Assembly (NCBI GenBank): GCA_964565895.1
Contig: CAZMGT010000016.1
Coordinates: 1 to 60,485 of the forward strand
DNA length: 60,485 nt
Source: CAZMGT01 sp964565895
GTDB lineage: Bacteria > Armatimonadota > Zipacnadia > UBA1398 > CAZMGT01
Direction of reading: 5' to 3'
The translations under genes were made by a program, and so were the position numbers. The notes below the pieces were generated by a model, which worked only from the letters and a program-made list of their open reading frames with translations, did no database searches and was not told the origin of the DNA. Below are positions 26,720-34,494 of this stretch, in pieces; the stretch's first letter is position 1; every line of letters starts with the position of its first letter.

Positions 26720-27655
26720 CTAAACCGCGGCCCAGGCCTCGAGGAACGCTCGCTTTGTCCCGGCGATGACCAGCTCCGGGTTCTCCCCAGGGACGGGCTT
26801 GATCTCAAACGTAACCACGGGCTTGCTCGTCGGCAGGTCCTTGTCGAAATAACCAATGTCGACAAGGCCCTTCAGGAACGCGCGCAGGTCGTCTACGTCG
26901 TTGAGGCTGCCCGGATAGCCAAACCGCGGGTGCTGGTCGCCATAGGCGGGGTCGTCCTCTTTTTCCGTAAATGCGTTGCCCACGTGGACGTGAATCAGAT
27001 AGTCCTTCGCCGCGCCCAGGCACTCCTCGACCGACTCGCGGAGCAGGGGTAGGTGGCTTAGGTCAATGGTCAGCCCCACGTTTTGCACCTCGCCGCGCAC
27101 GCGCTCCATCAGTTGCCCAGCGAGCTTCGTGGGCCCCATGAGGCACTTCTTGTCGATGTCATAGTCAAACGTTTCCAAGCTCACGAAAACAGGCTCGCCG
27201 TCGCCCGCGCGCGAGGCGGAGTATTGGGCGAGCTCGACAAGCGACTTGGCGAGCGCCTCCACCGCGGCCTCGCGCTGCTCTTCGCCCGGGTCCGGCCCGC
27301 TGAGAATAGCGCAGATCTTCGCCCCCAGCTCATAGGCCTCGTCGATGGACTTTTTCACGTCCTCCACCGCGGCGCTACGCTCGGCATCGTCTAACGCATT
27401 GAGGTTAAGCTTGCCCAAAAGCAGCGGCGGCTGCCCGGCGACGATGGGCTCGATGCCGCTTTCGGCAAAAATCTTTTTCTCCTCGGCAAGCACCTCGGGA
27501 CTCGTCGCTCGGCGCACTTCGATCGCCCCGAAAAACTCGTCCGTGGCGATTTGCCGGATGGTCTCAACGACCGGCCCCTCGCCTTTGATCGTTTCCGGAA
27601 AAGCCATGGGGTGGACGATCCCCAAGTTCATCATCGCGTAATAGGGCTTGTCCAA
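26720..27655 (-). CDS. Second xylose-isomerase-like TIM barrel protein
   Basis: A 311-aa protein starting at TTG 27655, with CAGGAGGGAG upstream deciding this start. Motifs VFVSLETFDYDI, VGLTIDLSHLPLLRES and LIHVHVGNAFTEKEDD place the metal ligands of the family, and the protein has a further C-terminal KPVVTFEIKPVPGENPE strand. The first part (GEGPVVETIRQIATDEFFGAIEVRR) differs from its neighbour. It is likely a sugar or polyol epimerase/isomerase of unknown substrate. Confidence 0.8.
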   Translation of the reverse strand: MDKPYYAMMNLGIVHPMAFPETIKGEGPVVETIRQIATDEFFGAIEVRRATSPEVLAEEKKIFAESGIEPIVAGQPPLLLGKLNLNALDDAERSAAVEDVKKSIDEAYELGAKICAILSGPDPGEEQREAAVEALAKSLVELAQYSASRAGDGEPVFVSLETFDYDIDKKCLMGPTKLAGQLMERVRGEVQNVGLTIDLSHLPLLRESVEECLGAAKDYLIHVHVGNAFTEKEDDPAYGDQHPRFGYPGSLNDVDDLRAFLKGLVDIGYFDKDLPTSKPVVTFEIKPVPGENPELVIAGTKRAFLEAWAAV

Positions 27656-27845
27656 TTCTGCTCCCTCCTGAGCGAAAGCTAGAGACGGCGCCAGGCGCGA
27701 GCACAACAAGCGCGCCGTACAGCAAAAGCGCCGGCCGACGCCGATATTCTACTACAAAAGCAAAGGCTCGGTTCTGCGCCCGGCCGGCGCTTTCCTGCAT
27801 GGCTCTCATTAACGGCAAGGGGCGGAGGTTGTCCTAGGGGAGCGG

Positions 27846-28448
27846 CTAGCGCGAATCGAAGCTCACGCGCACCTGGGCCAGGCGCCGGCCCAGGCCGCGC
27901 GCCGCGGCAAGTGCCGCTTCGTCGTGGCGCACTGCTCCTGGGGCATCGGCCACGCCACACACCTCCCAGTTGCCATACCCCAGCGTGGCCGAGCCGATGA
28001 TGATCATCCCATGATTAAGGGCAAAGTCCATCATGGCACGCAGCGCGAGCTCCTGGCCGCCCCACTGCCCGCTGCCCACGGTAATGAACGCGGCAAGCTT
28101 CGTCTGCAGCGCGTTGTTTAGGCGCCACAGCGGCCGCGTGCGGTCGATTACCGCTTTCATCTGCGCCGAGGGGCCGGCCATATACGTGGGCGTGGCGAAA
28201 ACAATCGCCTCCGCCCAAAGCATCGCCGGATAGACCTCCTGCATCCCGTCCTGCTGGACGCACAGGCGCTCCGGCGTAGACTGGCACGGCTCGCAGGCGA
28301 GGCAGGGGGCAATGCTCAGCTCGGCAAGGTCCACGAGCCTTGTCTCAGCGCCGCTCTGCCGCGCCGCCTCTAGGCATGCCTCAAGCAGCACCCTTGTGTT
28401 GCCCCCGCGCCGGGGGCTGCCCGAAATGCCCAGGATTCGCTCGCACAT
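27846..28448 (-). CDS. NADPH-dependent FMN reductase / flavodoxin-like protein
   Basis: A 200-aa protein starting at ATG 28448, with AGAGGAG upstream. FMN-binding motif GISGSPRRGGNTRVLLE is at the N terminus, followed by CLACEPCQSTPERLC and FATPTYMAGPSAQMKAVIDR (flavin-shell loop). This is the iron-sulfur flavoprotein-like, two-layer flavodoxin fold. The C-x2-C-x2-C region, CLACEPC, could bind a cluster or be structural. It is a redox partner of unknown electron donor. The 190-nt gap 27656-27845 holds no gene that I can see. Confidence 0.85.
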   Translation of the reverse strand: MCERILGISGSPRRGGNTRVLLEACLEAARQSGAETRLVDLAELSIAPCLACEPCQSTPERLCVQQDGMQEVYPAMLWAEAIVFATPTYMAGPSAQMKAVIDRTRPLWRLNNALQTKLAAFITVGSGQWGGQELALRAMMDFALNHGMIIIGSATLGYGNWEVCGVADAPGAVRHDEAALAAARGLGRRLAQVRVSFDSR

Positions 28449-28488
28449 GCCGCTCCTCTCTCCGCTGTCCGGCGCCGCTCGGCGCCCG

Positions 28489-29142
28489 CTATAGGTTGCC
28501 ACATCCTACACACCGTACCAAGGCCATCACATCGAACGGCTTGCGCAGCACGCACTCCGCCCCTAGCTTACGCATCTTGGGCTCGATGTGGTTTTCCATC
28601 TGGCCGGTAATCACAATGACCCGCGGACGCGAGGGGTTTTGCGCCGCCTCGCGCACGACATCGTCTCCGTGCACCTTGGGCATGCACAGGTCGGTGATCA
28701 CCACGTCGAACGTCTGCTCGCGTAGCAGTTGCACCGCCTGCGCGCCGTCGGCGGCCACGGAGACGCAGTGCCCGGCAAGCTCCATTGCGTCCTGCAGAAT
28801 CTGCCGGATGCACGGGTCGTCGTCAACGACGAGGACGTGGAGCACGCGACGTTTGGTTGGCGAGTCGCCCTCGCCCTTGGGCGAGTCGCGCGATGGCCCG
28901 ACACGCTGGCCCGGGGAATGGGCCGCTGGGTCGGCGAGCTGCGCCCGCTCCGCAACGCTGCGCAGCCCGGGCAAGAGCATGCAGTCGTGCCACAGGCACC
29001 CGCCAGCGCGGAGCCTCTCCGGCGCAGCGCGGATGGGCCTGGCGCTCGCTAGCTCGTCGCGGCGCGTCTGCGCCGAGCGCATAAGCCACAACACACCGAG
29101 AACAACGAGGACCACCGAAGCGACAATTCGGGCCGCCAGCAT
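28489..29142 (-). CDS. Membrane-anchored stand-alone response-regulator receiver protein
   Basis: A 217-aa protein. One N-terminal membrane helix (about residues 4-22, VASVVLVVLGVLWLM) is followed by a 75-residue linker and a receiver domain (about 100-215) with LVVDDDP, VVITDLCMP (phospho-acceptor Asp), VIVITGQ and LRKPFD. All phosphorylation residues are intact. There is no output domain. The topology predicts a cytoplasmic receiver held at the membrane. No histidine kinase is next to it. Confidence 0.82.
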   Translation of the reverse strand: MLAARIVASVVLVVLGVLWLMRSAQTRRDELASARPIRAAPERLRAGGCLWHDCMLLPGLRSVAERAQLADPAAHSPGQRVGPSRDSPKGEGDSPTKRRVLHVLVVDDDPCIRQILQDAMELAGHCVSVAADGAQAVQLLREQTFDVVITDLCMPKVHGDDVVREAAQNPSRPRVIVITGQMENHIEPKMRKLGAECVLRKPFDVMALVRCVGCGNL

Positions 29143-29486
29143 TGCCGATCACCTCCCTTTTGCGGAGTCGTCCCGCGAGCAGCGCGCCGAGGCGCGGGCT
29201 GTTGCGGATTTTACGTCCACTTCCATTGTGCCCTAGGATGCGCGAAATGCTGTCTCGGCAAGGCAAACAGTGCGAATCGCCGCGGTAAAACCTGGTAAAC
29301 ATCTGTGGAAAAGTGCATATTGGGGGCAAAAATGGCCCCGTTGCAGGGAACCTTAGAGCAAATTCCCTCCCCCCAAGCGCTCGCCTATAGCCAGTTGCCG
29401 CCCCGAGCGGTCCAGGCAATCGTTGGAGGAACGGCCCCCCCCACGCCCCGAAAGCAGCGCGAAACGAGGCTTGGGGAGGGACCAGC
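29143..29486. other. 344-nt divergent intergenic region
   Basis: The longest gene-free stretch, between the minus-strand receiver gene and the plus-strand secreted protein. The centre (about 29200-29335) is relatively AT-rich and probably holds promoters for both genes; I cannot pick out convincing -35/-10 pairs. GGGGAGGG at 29473-29480 is the Shine-Dalgarno for the gene at 29487. No RNA gene or large repeat recognised. Confidence 0.5.
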
Positions 29487-30806
29487 GTGAGTAAATGTCT
29501 GTGGACAATGCTCCCTACATGTGTTTTATGCATCGCTGTTGCCGCCCCCGCGCAGCAAGGGTTTTCGCCTGCGCAGAGCGTGGCCGCGCAATATTGCCAG
29601 GCGATCGGCAAGGGCGATGTCGCCGCCGCTTATGCTTTGCTAAGCGCAAAGTCTAAGCAGAAGTGGCCCCTGGAGAAGTTCGCCAAAGCCGTGGGCACGG
29701 GCGAGGGCAGAGGCGAGGGGGCAGCGCTTGAGGAGCCTATGGTGTTCTTGCTCCTCACAGGCAAGTCGGCCGCCCAGGCTGGCGTGGCAAGGCTAATCAT
29801 CGCCGAGGAGGATGTAGCCTACGCCGAGGCCCACTTCCCCGTCTCCACCACGCGCACCGTTTGCCTCGTTGCCGAGATGGGCCATTGGAAGGTGGATTTT
29901 GAGGCCACGGACCGCGCGTGGGCGCTGCAGGATGCCACCGACCAGCTCAGGGCCGTGCGCAGCCTGTTGGGCATGATGTTTGGCGCAGCGGGCGGCATGG
30001 CCGGCGAGGGCGCGCCGTTTGGCATGGGCAGCCTCGTTTTGCGCCACGCCGAGCGCTGGCAGAGCGTGGAAACGAAAGCGACCGACCCCCAGCACACACA
30101 AGTCACCTTACGCGGCGAGGGCACCCTGCGCATCGCCTTTCCCCTTACTCGCAAGGCAAACGGCTGGACGCTGATCGACGGCGGCGGCGAGCCCGTGCTC
30201 ATGCGCCCGGGCGAGACCCTCGAGCAGGCGGTCGAGCGCATTAAGGAGCGGAAGAGGCAATGGGCCGAGGAGCCGTGGGCGAGGGAGGGGTGCGCCGAGC
30301 GCATGGCCGGCCTCGCCGAGGCCATGCTCCGCTGGCTAGCGAGCAACCCCGACGAGCCGTTCCCCGAGGTCGAGTCGTTCAACCAGCTCATAGACGACTA
30401 CCTGGGCGAGTACCTCAACACCCGCGTGGGCTGCCCCGCGCTCGACGATGTCGAGGCCTATGGCGTCGGGTTTAACGCAAACCTCATCGGCAAGCGGTTC
30501 TCGGAGATCGCCAATCCTCAGGAAGTAGTTATGTTTTTCGAGATTCCCGCGGACGCTAAGAAAACTGTCGGCGGGCCAGAGATTATGCTGCGCGAGCCGC
30601 GCCACGACGAGGGAATCGTCGTCGCCTATGTAAGCGGCGAGGTGGAGTATAAGCCCGCGGGTGCTGAGCTGTGTTTCGTCCCGGAGGCCGGCAAAAACCC
30701 CATCGACCTCGCGGAGAAGGGAATGCGCAGGCAGTTGCTTCAGCTCGCCGAGGAGCTGGAGCTGCTCCTCGACGAGCTGCGCGAGATCGCCGGCGAAGGG
30801 GGCTAG
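29487..30806 (+). CDS. Secreted protein with a pseudopilin-like H-X9-SG C-terminal module
   Basis: A 439-aa protein starting at GTG 29487. A signal peptide (about 1-22, ending APAQQ) precedes an NTF2/lumazine-like region (AAQYCQAIGKGDVAAAYALLS). The C-terminal half (about 250-390) resembles the body of large prepilins of Planctomycetota or Armatimonadota: GCPALDDVEAYGVGFNANL, IANPQEVVMFFEIP, and RHDEGIVVAYVSGEV, i.e. His373-X9-SG instead of H-X9-DG. The usual prepilin N-terminal helix is absent, so this looks like the globular part grafted onto another secreted protein. Function unknown. Confidence 0.7.
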   Translation: MSKCLWTMLPTCVLCIAVAAPAQQGFSPAQSVAAQYCQAIGKGDVAAAYALLSAKSKQKWPLEKFAKAVGTGEGRGEGAALEEPMVFLLLTGKSAAQAGVARLIIAEEDVAYAEAHFPVSTTRTVCLVAEMGHWKVDFEATDRAWALQDATDQLRAVRSLLGMMFGAAGGMAGEGAPFGMGSLVLRHAERWQSVETKATDPQHTQVTLRGEGTLRIAFPLTRKANGWTLIDGGGEPVLMRPGETLEQAVERIKERKRQWAEEPWAREGCAERMAGLAEAMLRWLASNPDEPFPEVESFNQLIDDYLGEYLNTRVGCPALDDVEAYGVGFNANLIGKRFSEIANPQEVVMFFEIPADAKKTVGGPEIMLREPRHDEGIVVAYVSGEVEYKPAGAELCFVPEAGKNPIDLAEKGMRRQLLQLAEELELLLDELREIAGEGG

Positions 30807-30847
30807 CTGCACGCGGCCCGCTTGCCCTGGGAGGCGTGCCCTAGGCG

Positions 30848-31612
30848 ATGGGCTGGCAGTTGCTGCTTTTCGCGCTGTGCGCGGTTTGCGCGCCAGCGAA
30901 CGATAACCCTGGCGCGGAACCGATTCGCGTGGCGCTTTTCGCGGGCAGCGGGGCAAGCGACAACTCCGTCGCCCGGCTGGAGCGTGTCCTGGGTGGGGAG
31001 CAGGACATCGAGCTCCGGCGCGTTGACGCAGAGGTTGTGCTCTCGCCCGCGCTTGCCTCGTTCGATGTGCTCCTGTTCCCCGGGGGCAGCGGCAGCGCCC
31101 AGGCACACGCCCTGGGCGAGGAGGGGCGCGCGCGCGTGCGCCAGTTTGTCCGCGAGGGCGGGGGATATGTAGGCATCTGCGCCGGCGCTTATCTCGCCTG
31201 CGAGGGGTTCTCCTGGGGCCTAAAGATCCTCGACGCGAAAACGGTTTCGCCCAAATGGCGCCGGGGCAAGGCCACGGTAAAGATCGAGCTCACCGAGGCC
31301 GGCCGAGCGCTGTTCGGCGACCTGCGCGGCCTGCTCGACATTGCCTATCAAAACGGGCCGATAATCGAGCCCGCGGGCGCGCGGGACATTCCCGACTACG
31401 AGGTGCTCGCGTGGTATCGCAGCGAGGTAGCGAAGAACAACACGCCCAAGGGCGTTATGGTTAACTCGCCGGCGATTGTCTGCGCGCGCTATGGGCGGGG
31501 GCGAGTGCTGTGCTTTAGCGCACACCCCGAGAAAACGCCGGGCTTGGAGTCGTTCGTCGCGCGGGCCATTCGCTGGGCGGCCGCGGGCAGCGACGCTCCC
31601 CAGCGCCGCTAG
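30848..31612 (+). CDS. BPL_N-family (glutamine-amidotransferase-like) secreted protein
   Basis: A 254-aa protein with a short signal-like N terminus, then a class-I-amidotransferase-like fold: VLLFPGGSGSAQAHALGEEG, GYVGICAGAYLACEG (Cys in the nucleophile position) and RVLCFSAHPEKT (His). It resembles the N-terminal domain of eukaryotic biotin-protein ligase (BPL_N) and related proteins of unknown activity. It is not a biotin ligase itself; BirA is elsewhere (57426-58475). It lies just after the pseudopilin-like gene on the same strand and its stop interlocks with the minus-strand neighbour. Confidence 0.78.
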   Translation: MGWQLLLFALCAVCAPANDNPGAEPIRVALFAGSGASDNSVARLERVLGGEQDIELRRVDAEVVLSPALASFDVLLFPGGSGSAQAHALGEEGRARVRQFVREGGGYVGICAGAYLACEGFSWGLKILDAKTVSPKWRRGKATVKIELTEAGRALFGDLRGLLDIAYQNGPIIEPAGARDIPDYEVLAWYRSEVAKNNTPKGVMVNSPAIVCARYGRGRVLCFSAHPEKTPGLESFVARAIRWAAAGSDAPQRR

Positions 31613-31618
31613 CCGGCG
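31604..31618. repeat. Short hairpin covering convergent stop codons
   Basis: CGCCG-CTAGC-CGGCG contains the CTAG (31609-31612) that supplies both stop codons. It may act as a bidirectional transcription end, although no T run follows. Confidence 0.4.
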
Positions 31619-34365
31619 ACAAGCCACACCGGCGAGGACCAGGCGATCTCCTCGTCTTCCTGAATAACGCGCACGTAGTAGTAGCTTGTGCCGGGAAGGG
31701 GCTTGGTGTCCTTAAACTGCAGGCGCGCCTCTTTGCCGCCGATCTCGCGTGAGTAGATAAACTGGTTGTTGCGGCAGATATCTACCCGCGCGAGGGGCCC
31801 CGCGCCAATGGCCACGACCTCCACCGTTACCGGCCCGCCCTCGCGCTTTGCCTTCTCGCCCATGAGGTGGCCGTTTACCCGCACATCAAGGAAGATCTTC
31901 GCCCCAGTGGTGCCGTAGGTATGACGCGCGCGAATGGCGTCGAGCAACGCCTCGCGGGTGAGCGCGGGGGCGAACACGGCGGCTTTGCCGTGCCCCCCGC
32001 CGTGGTCCGGGCTGGCGATTACTCCGATAACCACGCCCTGGGCCCAGGCGTCCTGAATAAAGTGCCCCTTGGCCTTGCTGCGCACCGCTTGGCGCGGCGC
32101 GCCCTCGTATTCGTACGACCCGCGGTTTTGGAAAATCTCGGCCACGGGCTGGGCCTGCTCGTCAACAAAACTCCAGTCGGTGGGCACGTTGCCCACGTCG
32201 GCAAGCTGGTGGGGAATGTGAACGAAGTTCGCCCGCGCCCGGCGCAGTTTCTCCCACACCTGCGCCGGCGTGTCGTAGTTGCGCGCGTTGAAGAATTGGG
32301 GAAACCGCGGGTCGGCCAGGATCAGATTGCGGTGGCCGTAGAACCCATAGGGATGCTCTTTGGAGTACTGCTCGAACGTCGAGGTCCACTCCTCGCCGAG
32401 AAAGCAGACAAACCTTCCCGGGTCGGTATTAAACCGCGCCGCTTTTTGCAAAAGGTGCCACATCGGCGGGCTGAGGTTATAGCCGTGGTCGGTTATCGCG
32501 GCGAAATTTAGCCGGTGGATGTCGCGGTTGTGCGCGTAGTTGTCGTTTAGGTGTAGGTCGCCCCGGCGGTTGCAGCGGGAAATGTCGGAGTGGTCGTGGA
32601 AGTCGCCGAAGTAAAGGTGCAGCACATGCCCCTGGTAGGAGATGGTGCGCGCGGGTGCGTCCTCGCCGAAGCTTGACCGTTGGGCGACGATGTCAAACTC
32701 CACCTCGGGCAGGGCGAGCGGCTCGAGCTGTGGCGTAGACGGCGCCGGGGCTTCGCTTAGCGCAACGGCGGCGATCAATATGTCGCTCTTTGCGCTCTTG
32801 GACTCCTCAACGCTCTTGTACGATGTGGGAATGTTGTCCGCTTGAATAGCGGCGACGATGCGGTCGGGCAACGCGGCCAAGGCGATGGGCTGCGAGCGGC
32901 CGAGCTTTGCCGTAAGCAGGCCCACCGTCTCCCAGCGCTCGCCGGACCACACCCAAAGCGAGGCAAACCAGCCGTCGTTTTTGCTCTTCGACTGCCGCGC
33001 GGCGACCCACACTCGCCCCAGGCGGTCTATGACAATGCTCGGCTTCTCCACCCACTGCCCCAGTGCCGCGGGCGCCCCGCGCGGCTGGCGCAGCCCCTGC
33101 GCGTCGAGCTGGGCCAGGCAAACGCGCTTTGTCGAAAACGCGTTTGTCCGATAGTTGGCGAGCACCCCGGCCTCCCAAACGAGCCAGGGCACCCCGCGGC
33201 GCAGGGCAAGCCGCGGCCGGTGCTCCGTCCACAGGTTCGCGGAAAGGCGCCGCGGCTTGTCCCAGCGGCGGCCCTCGTAGCGCGCGGCGAAAACGTCGTA
33301 GTTGCCGCTCACGCAGCCGTCCCACGCGGCCCACAGCGCCGCGCCGTCGGAGGCGAGGGAGGGGGAGTAGCTCGGGATGTCGCTTTGGCACAGGCGCTGG
33401 GGCTCGCCGGGCCCGCCGATGCGCTTGGCGTAGACCTGGCGCAGGCCGTCGCGGTTGCTCTCCCAGGCAACCCACATCTCGTCGCCCAGCGCGGCAAGCG
33501 CCGGCTTAATGTCCACAGCGGGGTCGGAAGTTACGCGCAGCAGCTTCCCCGGGCCGCTTGCGCTGAGCGGGGCGGCGTATATGTCCCAGTTGTCGCCTAC
33601 CTCCACGGAGCAGGCGAGCCACACACCGCCCGCGCCCGCAGCAAGCGCGGGATACATGACCTCCGCGCCGCGGGGAAGCTCCACGGGCCACTTTCGAACA
33701 AGCTTAACCTCGCCCGGGTTGCCGGCAACAGCTTGAAGCAGGGCCACCCACAGGGCGTCTGCGCCGTTTTTGTAGGACTGCCAGGCGCACCACAGCGACC
33801 CGTCCGAAGCTGCGGCAAGCGCGGGCAGCTCGCTGAAGCCCAGGCCTTGGGAGATGTTGAGCAGCTTGGGCAGCGCCTCTTCGTAGAGCGCGATGTCGTC
33901 CAGGTACATCGTCCCCGGGACGGCGTTAAACGCCGAGGGGGCGACGATGCGCAGCGTCCAGCGCCCGCTGGCCGGCGGGGAAAAGCGCACCTCATACTTC
34001 CGCCACGTGCGCGCGATTTTGTCCCAGTGCGTAACCAGTTGCTTATTGTTGCCTTGATCGAGCCAAACGGCTATCTTAGACTGCTCGGGCGAGCGGGCCC
34101 AGACGACCAGGCGATAGACGCAGTTTTCTTTCAACGAAAAAGTGCAGCGCAGAAACTGCGTGGTGTTCGGCCGGTCGACCTTGCCGAAAAGGCAGTTGCG
34201 CCCAGTGTGGGCCGCCGCCGGGTCGTCGAGAAGCGTCTGTTCCGCTTGCCATGCTCCGAGGCCGCGTTCGAAGCCCGGGTCGGGGATAAGATTGCGCGGC
34301 TCGGCGCTCAGCGCAGCGCACGGAGCGCAGGCCAGCGCAGCGAGGGCAAACGCAAACCAGCGCAC
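31609..34365 (-). CDS. Large secreted protein: carbohydrate-binding-like domain, propeller, PHP metal-hydrolase domain
   Basis: About 918 aa from GTG 34365 (GGGAGG at 8 nt spacing). A signal peptide (FAFALAALACAPCAALSAEP) is followed by a beta-sandwich like family 4/9 CBMs (about 25-180; LIPDPGFERGLGAWQ), a repeat-rich propeller-like section (about 190-520; recurring WVAWES or WAAWDG strands), and a PHP-type domain with LYFGDFHDHSDISRC, FAAITDHGYN, FLGEEWTS and ASPDHGGGHGKA. The PHP metal-binding set appears intact, as in DUF3604-type proteins. It may hydrolyse a phosphoester or act on a glycan outside the cell; the substrate is unknown. Confidence 0.82.
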   Translation of the reverse strand: MRWFAFALAALACAPCAALSAEPRNLIPDPGFERGLGAWQAEQTLLDDPAAAHTGRNCLFGKVDRPNTTQFLRCTFSLKENCVYRLVVWARSPEQSKIAVWLDQGNNKQLVTHWDKIARTWRKYEVRFSPPASGRWTLRIVAPSAFNAVPGTMYLDDIALYEEALPKLLNISQGLGFSELPALAAASDGSLWCAWQSYKNGADALWVALLQAVAGNPGEVKLVRKWPVELPRGAEVMYPALAAGAGGVWLACSVEVGDNWDIYAAPLSASGPGKLLRVTSDPAVDIKPALAALGDEMWVAWESNRDGLRQVYAKRIGGPGEPQRLCQSDIPSYSPSLASDGAALWAAWDGCVSGNYDVFAARYEGRRWDKPRRLSANLWTEHRPRLALRRGVPWLVWEAGVLANYRTNAFSTKRVCLAQLDAQGLRQPRGAPAALGQWVEKPSIVIDRLGRVWVAARQSKSKNDGWFASLWVWSGERWETVGLLTAKLGRSQPIALAALPDRIVAAIQADNIPTSYKSVEESKSAKSDILIAAVALSEAPAPSTPQLEPLALPEVEFDIVAQRSSFGEDAPARTISYQGHVLHLYFGDFHDHSDISRCNRRGDLHLNDNYAHNRDIHRLNFAAITDHGYNLSPPMWHLLQKAARFNTDPGRFVCFLGEEWTSTFEQYSKEHPYGFYGHRNLILADPRFPQFFNARNYDTPAQVWEKLRRARANFVHIPHQLADVGNVPTDWSFVDEQAQPVAEIFQNRGSYEYEGAPRQAVRSKAKGHFIQDAWAQGVVIGVIASPDHGGGHGKAAVFAPALTREALLDAIRARHTYGTTGAKIFLDVRVNGHLMGEKAKREGGPVTVEVVAIGAGPLARVDICRNNQFIYSREIGGKEARLQFKDTKPLPGTSYYYVRVIQEDEEIAWSSPVWLVAG

Positions 34366-34494
34366 AACCTGCACCTCCCAGCGGGGTCTATGATCGCAAG
34401 GCACAGGCTAACAGCGACCCGCAGCGGTGTCAACGACGGAGGTTTGCCGCGCGCGGGCCAAGAACGTTGGCCAGTCGCTTGCTAGGAGGCAAAG

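Noticed and set aside
28823..29611. A minus-strand frame crossing the receiver gene and the intergenic region
   Set aside because: It overlaps the receiver gene in another frame and shows no domain. The receiver domain frame is real.
32842..34485. A 547-codon plus-strand frame opposite the secreted PHP protein
   Set aside because: Antisense of a gene with signal peptide and domain motifs. Its composition (Arg, Ala, Pro, His) is that of a GC-rich shadow frame.
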